Of a DNA stretch of 64,000 nt, positions 1-7,475 are shown one piece after another. The notes under the pieces were generated by a model, which did no database searches, was not told the origin of the DNA, and worked only from the letters and a program-made list of their open reading frames with translations. How positions within the stretch are numbered: position 1 is the first letter of the stretch; every line of letters begins with the position of its first letter. This DNA comes from an uncultured Lachnospiraceae bacterium (GTDB taxonomy: Bacteria; Bacillota; Clostridia; Lachnospirales; Lachnospiraceae): the NCBI GenBank assembly GCA_902794825.1, contig CADBIU010000027.1:1-64000 (forward strand). Direction: 5' to 3'. The position numbers and the translations under genes are program-made.

Positions 1-61
1 TCAATAACAAAAAAATAACTTGCGATTACGGGCCTTCAGGGACTTTGAAAGACTACATATG

Positions 62-130
62 ATCCTCGGTGCATAACACCGACCGTGGCTCCTAAGCGGT
101 AGGTCGGGTGTTCGAGTCACCTCGAGGACG
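62..130 (+). pseudogene. tRNA-Arg(CCT)-like sequence with intact 3' half; probable attachment-site scar
   Basis: From position 89 to 130 the sequence reads as the 3' half of a tRNA-Arg: anticodon loop CTCCTAA (anticodon CCT), 3' anticodon stem GCGGT, variable loop AGGTC, a T arm with loop TTCGAGT, and acceptor strand CGAGGAC plus discriminator G. The 5' half does not match a tRNA. The acceptor strand ATCCTCG has one mismatch, the D-arm region is too short and lacks the D-loop GG, and the 5' anticodon stem only pairs if the loop is enlarged to nine bases. Integrases that use tRNA genes typically leave a 3' tRNA fragment at one element end. With this orientation the element would lie to the left, outside the window. 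A diverged functional tRNA is the alternative. Confidence 0.6.
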
Positions 131-138
131 CTGGTAGA

Positions 139-174
139 TGACCGGGAACAGTTTGATTCTGTTCCCGGTTTTCT
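139..174 (+). terminator. Rho-independent terminator after the tRNA-Arg 3' half
   Basis: An 11-bp perfect stem (ACCGGGAACAG at 141-151 with CTGTTCCCGGT at 159-169), a 7-base loop and a following TTTTCT tract. It sits about 10 bp behind the tRNA 3' end, as expected for the original tRNA terminator. Confidence 0.85.
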
Positions 175-229
175 GTTTGGGTAATAGTGGGTGCTTTTCT
201 CTTGAGGATTCAAGAAGATAGATATATAC

Positions 230-259
230 TAATATATAAATTAGTAATATATAAATTAG
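230..259. repeat. Two perfect tandem copies of a 15-bp AT-rich repeat
   Basis: TAATATATAAATTAG occurs at 230-244 and again at 245-259, directly upstream of the ATPase gene. Its promoter-proximal place and near-palindromic content suggest an operator or an UP-like element. No regulator can be assigned. Confidence 0.6.
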
Positions 260-304
260 TATTTTACGCATCGCGAAAGAATGCTCCGGGAGTGGGACGA
301 GAAT

Positions 305-1726
305 ATGAAATTTATCGGAAGATCGGCAGAATTAAGTGCATTGGACAGGATGTATAAAAAGAACAGTTTCGAGATGATGATTCTTTACGGGAGAAGGAGA
401 GTTGGAAAAACGACCTTATTGAATCAATTCGCAGAAGAAAAAAACGTACTGTTCTATACGGGAGTCGAGAGCAAAGACGGCGAGAATCTCACTGAATTCG
501 GAAGAGCAGTGTTTTCACATTTTAGCAATGTAAATGCCGCCGGCATAGAATTTCGGTCTTATCAGGATGTGCTGGCCTATATAACGGATTGTGTGAAAAG
601 AGAAACTTCAGGTAAACGGGAAGTGATCATCATTGATGAATATCCTTATATTGCTGAAAATGCGCCGGAGCTGGCATCACTTCTTCAAAGGGAGATAGAT
701 CGCGAATGGAAGGCGTTGAACATCATGCTTATTCTTTGCGGGTCATCTATTGCCTTTATGGAAGAGGAAGTCCTTGGTCAAAAGTCTCCGCTGTACGGGA
801 GACGAACCGGACAGATCGACCTGCAGCCTTTTGATTACCTGACTTCTGCGGAATTTGTACCCTCTTATACACCGGAGGAAAAAGCTATAGCATATGGGAT
901 CACAGGCGGGATTCCAAGGTATCTTTCCCTGCTCGACCCGGAGAAAACTTTGGAAGAAAATATACTGACGCTGTATTTTGATGTGTCGGGTTATTTTTAT
1001 GAGGAGCCGAAGAATATGCTGAGGCAGGAATTCAGGGACGTGTCACTATATTTTGCTATTTTGGGAGCAATCGGAAGCGGCAGCACACAACTGAGTGAGA
1101 TATCGGATAAGACGGGATTTGATTCGGCAAAAACAGCCCAGGCTGTCAGAAAGCTGGAAGCAGTCAGGATCATTCGCAAGGAAGTTCCGATCCTGAACGA
1201 GAAAAACAGAAAGCTGAACCAATATATTATACAGGACGGAATGTTTCGTTTCTGGTTCCGGTTTGTTGCAAAAGGAACCGGTGCGATCGAGAGGACATAC
1301 GGGAATGAATATTATGTTGCTATGGTCAAACCTTATATACATGAGTTTATGGGACCGGTCTTTGAGACAATTTGTCAGGAGTATACATTTCGGACAGGCG
1401 TTACGGGAAAATATGGAAGCCCTATTACCAGAATTGGAAAGTGGAGGGGTGCTGACCCGGTCTTGAAGTGCCCGTCGGACATCGATGTTGTCGGTATCAA
1501 CGAAGCGGATAAGACAGCAGTGATCGGGGAGTGCAAATTCAGAAACCGCACTTTCGGAAAAGAAGAGTGTGAGACCCTTATGGACAGGGCAAGGCTTCTT
1601 GCTCCTTACAGGATTGAGAAGTATCTTATGTTTTCTCTTGGTGGTTTTTCAGATTGGGTGGTCGAATATGCACAGAACGATTCGACAGTTGTGCTTGTTT
1701 CTATTGACAGTTTATATAGTATTTAA
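305..1726 (+). CDS. AAA ATPase with C-terminal DUF234-type nuclease-like domain
   Basis: A 473-residue protein of the archaeal-type ATPase family (ATPase_2 followed by DUF234). Walker A GRRRVGKTT is at about residues 29-37 and Walker B VIIIDE at about 107-112. A winged-helix stretch follows. The C-terminal part carries SDIDVVG and GECKFRN (about 390-410), which resemble the D...ExK core of PD-(D/E)xK nucleases. The ATG at 305 is preferred over the in-frame ATG at 281 because family members begin with an MKFIGR-like sequence and GGGAG lies upstream. The role of the family is poorly defined, and such genes are often mobile or strain-specific. The position next to the tRNA scar fits a variable locus. 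Confidence 0.85.
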   Translation: MKFIGRSAELSALDRMYKKNSFEMMILYGRRRVGKTTLLNQFAEEKNVLFYTGVESKDGENLTEFGRAVFSHFSNVNAAGIEFRSYQDVLAYITDCVKRETSGKREVIIIDEYPYIAENAPELASLLQREIDREWKALNIMLILCGSSIAFMEEEVLGQKSPLYGRRTGQIDLQPFDYLTSAEFVPSYTPEEKAIAYGITGGIPRYLSLLDPEKTLEENILTLYFDVSGYFYEEPKNMLRQEFRDVSLYFAILGAIGSGSTQLSEISDKTGFDSAKTAQAVRKLEAVRIIRKEVPILNEKNRKLNQYIIQDGMFRFWFRFVAKGTGAIERTYGNEYYVAMVKPYIHEFMGPVFETICQEYTFRTGVTGKYGSPITRIGKWRGADPVLKCPSDIDVVGINEADKTAVIGECKFRNRTFGKEECETLMDRARLLAPYRIEKYLMFSLGGFSDWVVEYAQNDSTVVLVSIDSLYSI

Positions 1727-1784
1727 CCGGTTTGGATGACAAATGCAGACATGAAGAAGCATACCGGTATTGATAAATGACGGA

Positions 1785-1821
1785 GTTAGATGTATATTAC
1801 TTATAGTTAGCGAAATCTAAC
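1785..1821. promoter_or_regulatory. Inverted repeat GTTAGAT ... ATCTAAC
   Basis: A 7-bp inverted repeat (1785-1791 and 1815-1821) with an inner GTTAG copy at 1806, in the gap before the methyltransferase gene. It could be an operator or an mRNA hairpin. No family assignment is possible. Confidence 0.35.
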
Positions 1822-1844
1822 TTTCTTCAATGTACTTATGCACG

Positions 1845-1885
1845 GAGCAGGATTCGATTGATTTCGGACCTGCTCTGTTTTGTTT
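1845..1885 (+). terminator. Possible terminator or attenuator before the methyltransferase gene
   Basis: GAGCAGG (1845-1851) pairs with CCTGCTC (1869-1875) and is followed by TGTTTTGTTTG. The T tract is imperfect and the loop is 17 bases, so termination may be weak. The ribosome-binding site of the next gene starts about 5 bp later. Confidence 0.5.
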
Positions 1886-1901
1886 GTGAAAGGAGGACAC
1901 A

Positions 1902-2681
1902 ATGGATTTACAATTTGGAGATATTCAGGAGACTGCGCTCATTACTCTGGCAATCAGGGCCAGTGAAACCTCGCGTCCCAATGCAAGGATCAGGGATCCG
2001 AAGGCAAAAGAGATCATCGATGCACTCGGCGTGGATGTGAGCAAGTTTGACCCCTTCCTGTCCCATGAAGGCGTTGTAGCAAGGACGATCATATTCCGCG
2101 AGGAGTTGAAGCGGCTCTTGAAGCTGTATCCTGATGCGGTCTGCATCAACCTCGGATGCGGGTTCGATGACAAGTTCTCTCAGGTGGATAATGGAAAGCT
2201 TACCTGGTTTGACGTGGATCTGCCGGACCAGATCGCCGTCCGCAGGAAGGTATTCCAGGACCGTGACCGCTGCACAATGATGGACGGGGACGCACTGGAC
2301 GGCGCTTGGACAAAGAACATCCCGAAATCAGACATGTACCTGATCGTAATGGAAGGCGTTCTGGAGTATTTTTCCAAGGAACAGGTGAAGACCTGTCTTA
2401 ATATGCTCTGCGACTGCTTCCCTCACGGATACCTGCTCGCCGAGCAGCACTCCCCATTCCTCGAAAAACACGGCTCGCACCATGACGCAGTCAAGCATAC
2501 CAATGCCTCTTTTGGCTGGGGGACAAAATCCGGAAAGGAGTATCTGAGTCTTGAGCCGAGACTGAAGTATATATCCGAAAAGAGCTACAACGAAGAGATG
2601 AAGAAATATACGATACGAGGAAAGCTCTTTGCAGTGATCGGCAAAAACATAAATAACCGGATGGCTGTATTCAGTTGGTAA
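1902..2681 (+). CDS. Class I SAM-dependent methyltransferase, leucine carboxyl methyltransferase-like (COG3315)
   Basis: A 259-residue soluble protein. The SAM-binding loop CINLGCGFDD is at about residues 81-90, followed by WFDVDLPDQI, which matches the motif I / acidic strand pattern of the LCM/PPM1-type methyltransferases. In bacteria this family is usually annotated as O-methyltransferases of secondary metabolism or as unknown. The start is clear: AGGAGG at 1891-1896 precedes ATG 1902. There is no biosynthetic neighbour. The next gene downstream is separated by a T-box leader, so the gene appears to stand alone and its substrate is unknown. Confidence 0.85.
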   Translation: MDLQFGDIQETALITLAIRASETSRPNARIRDPKAKEIIDALGVDVSKFDPFLSHEGVVARTIIFREELKRLLKLYPDAVCINLGCGFDDKFSQVDNGKLTWFDVDLPDQIAVRRKVFQDRDRCTMMDGDALDGAWTKNIPKSDMYLIVMEGVLEYFSKEQVKTCLNMLCDCFPHGYLLAEQHSPFLEKHGSHHDAVKHTNASFGWGTKSGKEYLSLEPRLKYISEKSYNEEMKKYTIRGKLFAVIGKNINNRMAVFSW

Positions 2682-2807
2682 TCAGAGGAGGATATCTTGC
2701 TCCGAGAGTAGCGGCTTTTGAAAAAAGGATCACAAAGGTGATCGTCAATGCGCTCTGTGTATCCTATTGACAAATGCACTAAAATATGTTAAGTTTCACA
2801 CGTCAAA

Positions 2808-3082
2808 CCGTTGAAGCGGAGATAAAGGCAAAAAACGCCTTCACAGAGAGTCCGGGGTGCTGAGATCCGGACAGGAAACGAGTTGTCAAATGGACCGCTG
2901 AGGGCGCAGTCAAAGGCGTGAGCCGAGTATTCTGCGACGTGAGGGCATACGTCAGTTGCCGGGGATATGTCTGTATCCCGTCAAGAGCACGGATCTTTTT
3001 TTCCGTGAATCAAGGTGGCACCGCGGATAAGCGAACTTATTCGTCCTTGACAGAACTGTAATTCTGTCGAGGACTTTTTTTA
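2808..3082 (+). promoter_or_regulatory. T-box leader, tryptophan specific, upstream of trpE
   Basis: The leader contains an AGAGAG GA-motif in stem I, a specifier loop context AAATGGACC with codon TGG (Trp) at 2891-2893, and the invariant T-box sequence AAGGTGGCACCGCGG at 3012-3026. A terminator hairpin (3043-3074) with a T7 tract follows. Uncharged tRNA-Trp is expected to stabilise the antiterminator and allow transcription of the trp genes. The gap 2682-2807 between the methyltransferase and the leader shows no other feature. Confidence 0.95.
3043..3081 (+). terminator. T-box regulated terminator
   Basis: A 13-bp stem (GTCCTTGACAGAA at 3043-3055, with its partner at 3062-3074, one mismatch) followed by seven T. 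The left arm lies just downstream of the antiterminator bulge, as in canonical T-boxes. Confidence 0.92.
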
Positions 3083-3109
3083 TTTCCTTCGACAGGGAAA
3101 GGAGTCTGC

Positions 3110-4576
3110 ATGAACATAAGACCAAGCCTGGAGGAGGTCAAAACCCTGGCGGCAGCCGGAAAGTACAAGGTCCTGCCGGTGAGCTGTGAGCTGCTCTCTG
3201 ACCTATGTACCCCTATTCAGGTCCTCAGAAAGCTGAAAAATGTGTCCAGCCACTGCTATATTTTGGAATCGGTGGAGGACCGGGAGAAGTGGGGGCGATA
3301 TACCTTCCTTGGCTTTGACCCCAAGCTGGAGGTCACATGCCTGAACGGGGAGATGAAGGTGGGAAACCTGACATTTCAGACCGACGACCCTGCTGTCTAT
3401 TTGCGGCAGATCCTGAACGATTACAAAAGTCCCCGGCTGGAAGGACTGCCGCCCTTTACCGGAGGACTGGTAGGATACTTTTCTTACGATTACCTGACTT
3501 ACAAAGAGCCTGCTGCCAGACGAAAGACCGAGGACACGGAGCAGTTTAGGGACGTTGATCTGATGCTCTTCGACAAAGTGATCGCCTTTGACAACTTCCG
3601 GCAGAAGATCATTCTGATAGTTAACGTGGACCTGCGTTACCCGGAAACCGGCTACAACAAAGCGGTCCGGGAATTGAAGAGTCTTGAGGATCTGCTCAGG
3701 TACGGCGCGGAGAAGAGTGAGCCCGGCGGGAGGCTGCTGGGGGAGGTGACACCCCTCTTCGATCAGGCTGCATACTGTTCCATGGTGGAGAAAGCCAAGG
3801 CCTATATCCGGGAGGGTGACATTTTTCAAATCGTCCTGTCCAATCGGCTCTCGGCGCCTTTCGAAGGAAGTCTGCTCAACACCTATCGTATCCTGCGGAC
3901 CCTGAACCCTTCCCCCTATATGTTCTACTTTTCCGGAACCGACGTGGAGGTGGCGGGCGCTTCTCCAGAGACGCTGGTAAAACTGGAGGACGGCATCCTT
4001 CATACTTTCCCTCTGGCGGGCACACGACCCAGAGGGAAGACCGAGGCGGAGGACAGGGCACTGGAGGCCGACCTTCTCTCTGACGAGAAGGAGCTGGCGG
4101 AGCACAACATGCTGGTTGATCTTGGCCGCAACGATTTGGGGAAGATCAGCAGATTCGGCTCGGTACAGGTGGAGAAGTTCCACTCCATCGAGCGGTATTC
4201 CCATGTGATGCACATCGGCTCCACCGTTCGGGGAGAGATCCGGGCAGATTGCGACGCTTTGGACGCCGTGGAGGCGGTGCTCCCTGCCGGAACGCTGTCC
4301 GGAGCACCCAAGATCCGGGCCTGCCAGCTCATCGGAGAGCTGGAGAACAACAAGAGAGGCATCTACGGCGGGGCGATCGGCTATCTGGACTTCACCGGGA
4401 ACATGGATACCTGCATCGCGATCCGCATTGCCTATAAGAAGAACGGGAAGGTGTTCATCCGATCCGGGGCGGGAATTGTCGCCGACTCGGTACCGGAGCG
4501 AGAGTATGCCGAGTGCATCAACAAAGCCAGGGCAGTGGTGAACGCTCTGGAGCAAGCCGGGGAGGTGGAGACATGA
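3110..4576 (+). CDS. trpE: Anthranilate synthase component I
   Basis: A 488-residue protein, the usual length for TrpE. It converts chorismate and ammonia (from TrpG) to anthranilate, the first step of tryptophan synthesis. The N-terminal ILESVED segment corresponds to the tryptophan feedback-binding region. The C-terminal chorismate-binding domain contains GDIFQIVLSNR, GASPETLVKL, PLAGTRPRG and GAPKIRACQLI. The ribosome-binding site AAAGGAG lies just before ATG 3110. The gene is first in a three-gene operon under the Trp T-box and overlaps trpG by 4 bp (ATGA), indicating translational coupling of the two subunits. A long antisense frame here is a shadow. Confidence 0.96.
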   Translation: MNIRPSLEEVKTLAAAGKYKVLPVSCELLSDLCTPIQVLRKLKNVSSHCYILESVEDREKWGRYTFLGFDPKLEVTCLNGEMKVGNLTFQTDDPAVYLRQILNDYKSPRLEGLPPFTGGLVGYFSYDYLTYKEPAARRKTEDTEQFRDVDLMLFDKVIAFDNFRQKIILIVNVDLRYPETGYNKAVRELKSLEDLLRYGAEKSEPGGRLLGEVTPLFDQAAYCSMVEKAKAYIREGDIFQIVLSNRLSAPFEGSLLNTYRILRTLNPSPYMFYFSGTDVEVAGASPETLVKLEDGILHTFPLAGTRPRGKTEAEDRALEADLLSDEKELAEHNMLVDLGRNDLGKISRFGSVQVEKFHSIERYSHVMHIGSTVRGEIRADCDALDAVEAVLPAGTLSGAPKIRACQLIGELENNKRGIYGGAIGYLDFTGNMDTCIAIRIAYKKNGKVFIRSGAGIVADSVPEREYAECINKARAVVNALEQAGEVET

Positions 4577-5157
4577 TCCTGCTCATAGACAATTACGACA
4601 GCTTTTCCTATAACCTGGTCCAGATGGTGGGAGAGATGGATCCTGATATAAAGGTCATCCGCAACGATGAGATGACACTGGATGAAATCAGAGCATTGAA
4701 TCCGGAACGGGTGATCCTTTCTCCCGGTCCCGGACGGCCTGAGGACGCCGGGATCACTCTGGAAGCAGCAAAGGAACTCGGGAAGATCTGCCCGGTTCTG
4801 GGGGTCTGCCTGGGTCATCAGGCTATCTGTGCGGCTTTCGGGGCAAAAGTGACATATGCGAAAGAGCTGATGCACGGCAAGCAGTCCATGGTTATTCTGG
4901 ATACGGAATGCCCCTTGTTCAGGGACTGCCCTGAGAAGACGAAGGCAGCCCGATATCATTCCCTGGCGGCGGACCCGGACACAATTCCCGATGTGCTCAA
5001 TATAATTGCCCGGACAGAGGATGGGGAGGTCATGGCAGTGGAACATCGGGATCTGCCCATATATGGAGTCCAGTTTCACCCGGAATCTATCCTGACCCCT
5101 GACGGACGGACTATGCTGAAAAATTTTCTCAACATGAAAGGGGGAAGTCCCGCATGA
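4573..5157 (+). CDS. trpG: Anthranilate synthase component II, glutamine amidotransferase
   Basis: A 194-residue class I glutamine amidotransferase. The nucleophile Cys is in GVCLGHQAI, the catalytic His-Glu pair in GVQFHPESI, and the N-terminus MILLIDNYDSFSYNLVQ is typical. It supplies ammonia to TrpE. The ATG at 4573 overlaps the trpE stop and is preferred over the longer frame from 4513. There is no TrpD phosphoribosyltransferase fusion, which some TrpG proteins carry. The remaining trp genes (D, C, F, B, A) are not in this operon. Confidence 0.95.
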   Translation: MILLIDNYDSFSYNLVQMVGEMDPDIKVIRNDEMTLDEIRALNPERVILSPGPGRPEDAGITLEAAKELGKICPVLGVCLGHQAICAAFGAKVTYAKELMHGKQSMVILDTECPLFRDCPEKTKAARYHSLAADPDTIPDVLNIIARTEDGEVMAVEHRDLPIYGVQFHPESILTPDGRTMLKNFLNMKGGSPA

Positions 5158-5573
5158 TCAAGCAGATTTCTATTTACACGGAAAACAGAAAGGGTGCCCT
5201 GAGGACTCTGGTGGGTACCCTCGCACAGGCCGGTGTTGATTTGCGGGCTTTCGTCACCAATGAGAACGGGGAGTTCGGTACCGTGAGGATTCTCACCGAC
5301 AATGACAGTCTGGCCTGCAGCACCCTGGCAGAGGCGGGGTATCTGACGAAACTGACATCTGTGCTGGCCGTGGAGGTCAGCGACAGTGTGGGCAGCCTGG
5401 CCGGGCTGTTGGATGTGGTGGAAGCGGCAAACCTGAATATCAACTTCCTCTATGCTGCCTGGGATCGGGCAACCGGTCAGCCGATGATCGTTCTCCACAC
5501 CGATGATCTGGCCGAACTGGAAAGCCTTCTGCTGTCCAAAGGTTACCGGTCGTTGGGCAGATCCGGAAAATAG
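5154..5573 (+). CDS. Tandem ACT-domain protein in the trp operon
   Basis: A 139-residue protein made of two ACT domains (about residues 1-65 and 70-135; QISIYTENRKGALRTLVGTLAQ opens the first). It has no catalytic domain. ACT domains bind amino acids and report their level. It overlaps trpG by 4 bp and is co-transcribed under a tryptophan T-box, so it may sense tryptophan or another aromatic amino acid. Stand-alone ACT proteins also occur beside indolepyruvate oxidoreductase/paaK genes in Clostridia, and such genes are present at 24.7-28.3 kb. That functional link is an inference. Confidence 0.85.
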   Translation: MIKQISIYTENRKGALRTLVGTLAQAGVDLRAFVTNENGEFGTVRILTDNDSLACSTLAEAGYLTKLTSVLAVEVSDSVGSLAGLLDVVEAANLNINFLYAAWDRATGQPMIVLHTDDLAELESLLLSKGYRSLGRSGK

Positions 5574-5590
5574 AGTAGATTGACAATGAA

Positions 5591-5614
5591 AACCGGGATA
5601 AGGAAATGCCGGTT
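5591..5614 (+). terminator. Weak hairpin after the trp operon
   Basis: AACCGG (5591-5596) pairs with CCGGTT (5609-5614), followed by ATACTTG. The short stem and lack of a clean T tract make termination uncertain. Confidence 0.3.
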
Positions 5615-5628
5615 ATACTTGTAGTTGA

Positions 5629-5692
5629 ATGACAAACCGAATCTGAAACGCTATACTGACCGACAGAAACAGGACCACAGGTCCGGAAAGGA
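5629..5692 (+). promoter_or_regulatory. Promoter and hairpin leader, copy 1 of a duplicated module
   Basis: ATGACA (5629-5634) and TATACT (5652-5657) with 17-bp spacing form a plausible promoter. Downstream, 5667-5692 is identical over 26 bp to 10147-10172 and includes the palindrome GGACCACAGGTCC, which forms a 5-bp hairpin ahead of the ribosome-binding site. The -35/-10 arrangement is also shared with the second copy. Confidence 0.7.
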
Positions 5693-5698
5693 AAGGCA

Positions 5699-5869
5699 AT
5701 GCTGATGATGACAATAAACGGCTTAAAAAATACAAATCGCTCGTTTGATCTCCAGAGGACAATTATGCCGACTGCCAAGGACGCGGCAGGGCTTATTGAT
5801 GAATGCCTTCTTATGACCGGATCAAGCAGATACCTGGCACGGGGAGCCTCTGCGCGAATCGTGGGATAA
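5699..5869 (+). CDS. Small hypothetical protein (56 aa) behind the duplicated leader
   Basis: An open frame of 56 codons (MLMMTINGLKNTNRSFD..., ending SARIVG) preceded by GGAAAGGAAAGGC, a good ribosome-binding region, and by the same promoter-hairpin leader that precedes the DUF2828/vWA gene at 10183. No family is recognised. The product is polar with no signal peptide or membrane segment. It may be a genuine small protein controlled together with the vWA protein, or the remnant of a larger deleted gene that kept its control region. A terminator follows about 30 bp downstream. Confidence 0.5.
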   Translation: MLMMTINGLKNTNRSFDLQRTIMPTAKDAAGLIDECLLMTGSSRYLARGASARIVG

Positions 5870-5898
5870 CCAGACAGTCTGCTGTGATTAATACTAAG

Positions 5899-5938
5899 AA
5901 AGCCGCTTGTCCGAAGAGACAGGCGGCTTTTTGTATTT
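5899..5938 (+). terminator. Rho-independent terminator upstream of the L7/L12-like gene
   Basis: AAAGCCGC (5899-5906) pairs with GCGGCTTT (5923-5930) with an inner TTGTC/GACAG extension, followed by TTGTATTT. It lies about 45 bp before the next start codon, so it could end the small-ORF transcript or act as an attenuator. Confidence 0.8.
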
Positions 5939-5981
5939 GCTTTTCCTTTGTGTTTCCATGATCAGAAAGGAGGCGATATAC

Positions 5982-6347
5982 ATGGAAAAACTGATGATTT
6001 CTGAGATCCTTGATTCTATCAGGGGACTGACTGTAAAGGAGCTGCTCGAACTTACCAAAGCATGCGAAAAAGAGTTTGGTGTCTCTGCAGCCATAACGCA
6101 AATTGTACCAAAGGATCCGAAACCACCTAAGAAGAAGACCGAGTTCGATGTAGAACTGACGAATTTCGGTTCGCAAAAGGTAAAGGTCATCAAGGCCATT
6201 CGTGAGATTACGGGACTTGGGCTGAGAGAGGCGAAGGAATTTGTCGAAGCTGCTCCGAAGATAATCAAAGATGGCGTTTCCATCGAAGAAGCAGAAGCTC
6301 TGAAAGCAAAGTTCGAAGAGCTTGGCGCTGCGATCACGCTGAAGTGA
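5982..6347 (+). CDS. Orphan ribosomal protein L7/L12-like protein
   Basis: 121 residues. The N-terminal dimerisation helix region (1-35) and the C-terminal domain (about 55-121: EFDVELTNFG, KVKVIKAIREITGLGLREAKEFVE) match bL12. The hinge between them is unusual: Pro/Lys-rich VPKDPKPPKKK instead of the long Ala/Gly-rich hinge. AAAGGAGG at 5966-5973 sets ATG 5982. A housekeeping rplL normally follows rplJ in the rpoBC cluster, which is absent here, so this is more likely a paralog. Paralogs of this kind might act on special ribosomes or simply be redundant. Confidence 0.85.
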   Translation: MEKLMISEILDSIRGLTVKELLELTKACEKEFGVSAAITQIVPKDPKPPKKKTEFDVELTNFGSQKVKVIKAIREITGLGLREAKEFVEAAPKIIKDGVSIEEAEALKAKFEELGAAITLK

Positions 6348-6357
6348 TCCAAAAATT

Positions 6358-6396
6358 GTACCGCCGGTCAGGAAAATCTGGCCGGCGGTATTGAAT
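6358..6396 (+). terminator. GC-rich terminator-like hairpin after the L7/L12-like gene
   Basis: TACCGCCGG (6359-6367) pairs perfectly with CCGGCGGTA (6382-6390), with an inner CAG/CTG extension. The trailing TTGAATAT is a poor T tract. Confidence 0.6.
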
Positions 6397-6499
6397 ATCA
6401 AGATATTCATTATAACTATTAGCGAGGCGTAGTCAGAACATATATAATGAAGTCACAGTAAAAAAGCACAGAAAAGACTTAAATGGAAGAGGCAGAAAT

Positions 6500-7462
6500 A
6501 TGAGTAAAATGAAGAGAATATCGGCCCTGATTCTTGGGAGCATTATGATCCTTAGTCTTGCAGCCTGCGGAGCAGGGGCGGCGGAAGCTGCTTCGGCAAA
6601 AGACAGTCCGGCAGCAGATGAAGGCCTTCGCGATCTCTATGCCATGGAGACTTACGACTCTGTTCCCGCAGAACTCCTTGAGAGGCATGGCGATGTGGAT
6701 TACGGCACGATCGATGAGGATGTAGAATACTATTCCGCGACTGCAGGCGACAATAAATATTGCAACGTGCTGCTGCCGGCCGGCTACGACGAGTCACAGG
6801 AGTATCCCGTTCTCTACATGATCCACGGTTGGGGCGGCGCTTATGATTCCCATGTCTATGAGGACTCAAGCCTGCAGATCCTGTACGGCAACATGCTCAG
6901 CGAAGGGCTGACAGTCCCGATGATCATAGTCGGTGTTGACATGTACACCGATCCTCTTGCAGATAAAGATTCCAAGACAGAGGAAGAGATGCGCCTTTCC
7001 TATGACAAGACTGTCGATGATATAGGTCTTGACCTCATGCCTTTTATTGAGGAACGCTATAGTGTGAAGACAGGCCGCCTGAACACAGCGGTTTCCGGAG
7101 TCTCTCAGGGTGCGACGACATCCCTTGCCACCGGATTCAAGTGGCAGTCCAAAATAGCGTACATCGCAAGCCTTGCTCCCGACCCGGGCGTTATTCCTAC
7201 TCCGTACTATGCGGGAACTTACTGGAACTGGCCGATCTTTGATGATTTTACGATCGAATCCCCTGAGACCATGCCCCGCTATATCTATCTGACCGTCGGT
7301 ACAGAAGATCCCTGGAATATCGAAGTTACAGCTTACTACGGGAAAGAGATGGACAAAAAGGGAATTCCCAATCAAAATGATCTTGTAGAAGGATATGGTC
7401 ACGACGGCGATTTCTGGTCGCTTGGTCACTACAATTTCCTGCAGAAGATTTTTTTAGACTGA
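6500..7462 (+). CDS. Secreted lipoprotein esterase (feruloyl/acetyl-xylan esterase family, CE1-like)
   Basis: A 320-residue alpha/beta hydrolase of the esterase D / CE1 group. The N-terminus is a lipoprotein signal with lipobox LAAC (Cys 23), so the enzyme should be anchored outside the cell. The nucleophile is Ser 202 in GVSQGA, a variant of the usual GxSMGG. The general-base His is 301 in GYGHDGDF. An Asp-rich VGTEDPW segment precedes it. CE1 members release feruloyl or acetyl groups from plant xylan, which would suit a fibre-rich gut niche, but the substrate is not provable here. It is a single gene with its own promoter region. Confidence 0.85.
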   Translation: MSKMKRISALILGSIMILSLAACGAGAAEAASAKDSPAADEGLRDLYAMETYDSVPAELLERHGDVDYGTIDEDVEYYSATAGDNKYCNVLLPAGYDESQEYPVLYMIHGWGGAYDSHVYEDSSLQILYGNMLSEGLTVPMIIVGVDMYTDPLADKDSKTEEEMRLSYDKTVDDIGLDLMPFIEERYSVKTGRLNTAVSGVSQGATTSLATGFKWQSKIAYIASLAPDPGVIPTPYYAGTYWNWPIFDDFTIESPETMPRYIYLTVGTEDPWNIEVTAYYGKEMDKKGIPNQNDLVEGYGHDGDFWSLGHYNFLQKIFLD

Positions 7463-7475
7463 ATAACAGGCCCAA

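Noticed and set aside
62..130. Fully functional tRNA-Arg
   Set aside because: Only 69 nt, no canonical D loop, a 9-base anticodon loop if the stem is paired, and an acceptor mismatch.
1..213. 70-codon minus-strand frame over the tRNA-like region
   Set aside because: Typical false ORF produced by tRNA and terminator sequence.
3203..4555. 450-codon minus-strand frame opposite trpE
   Set aside because: Shadow of the trpE codon pattern; translation shows no recognisable domain.
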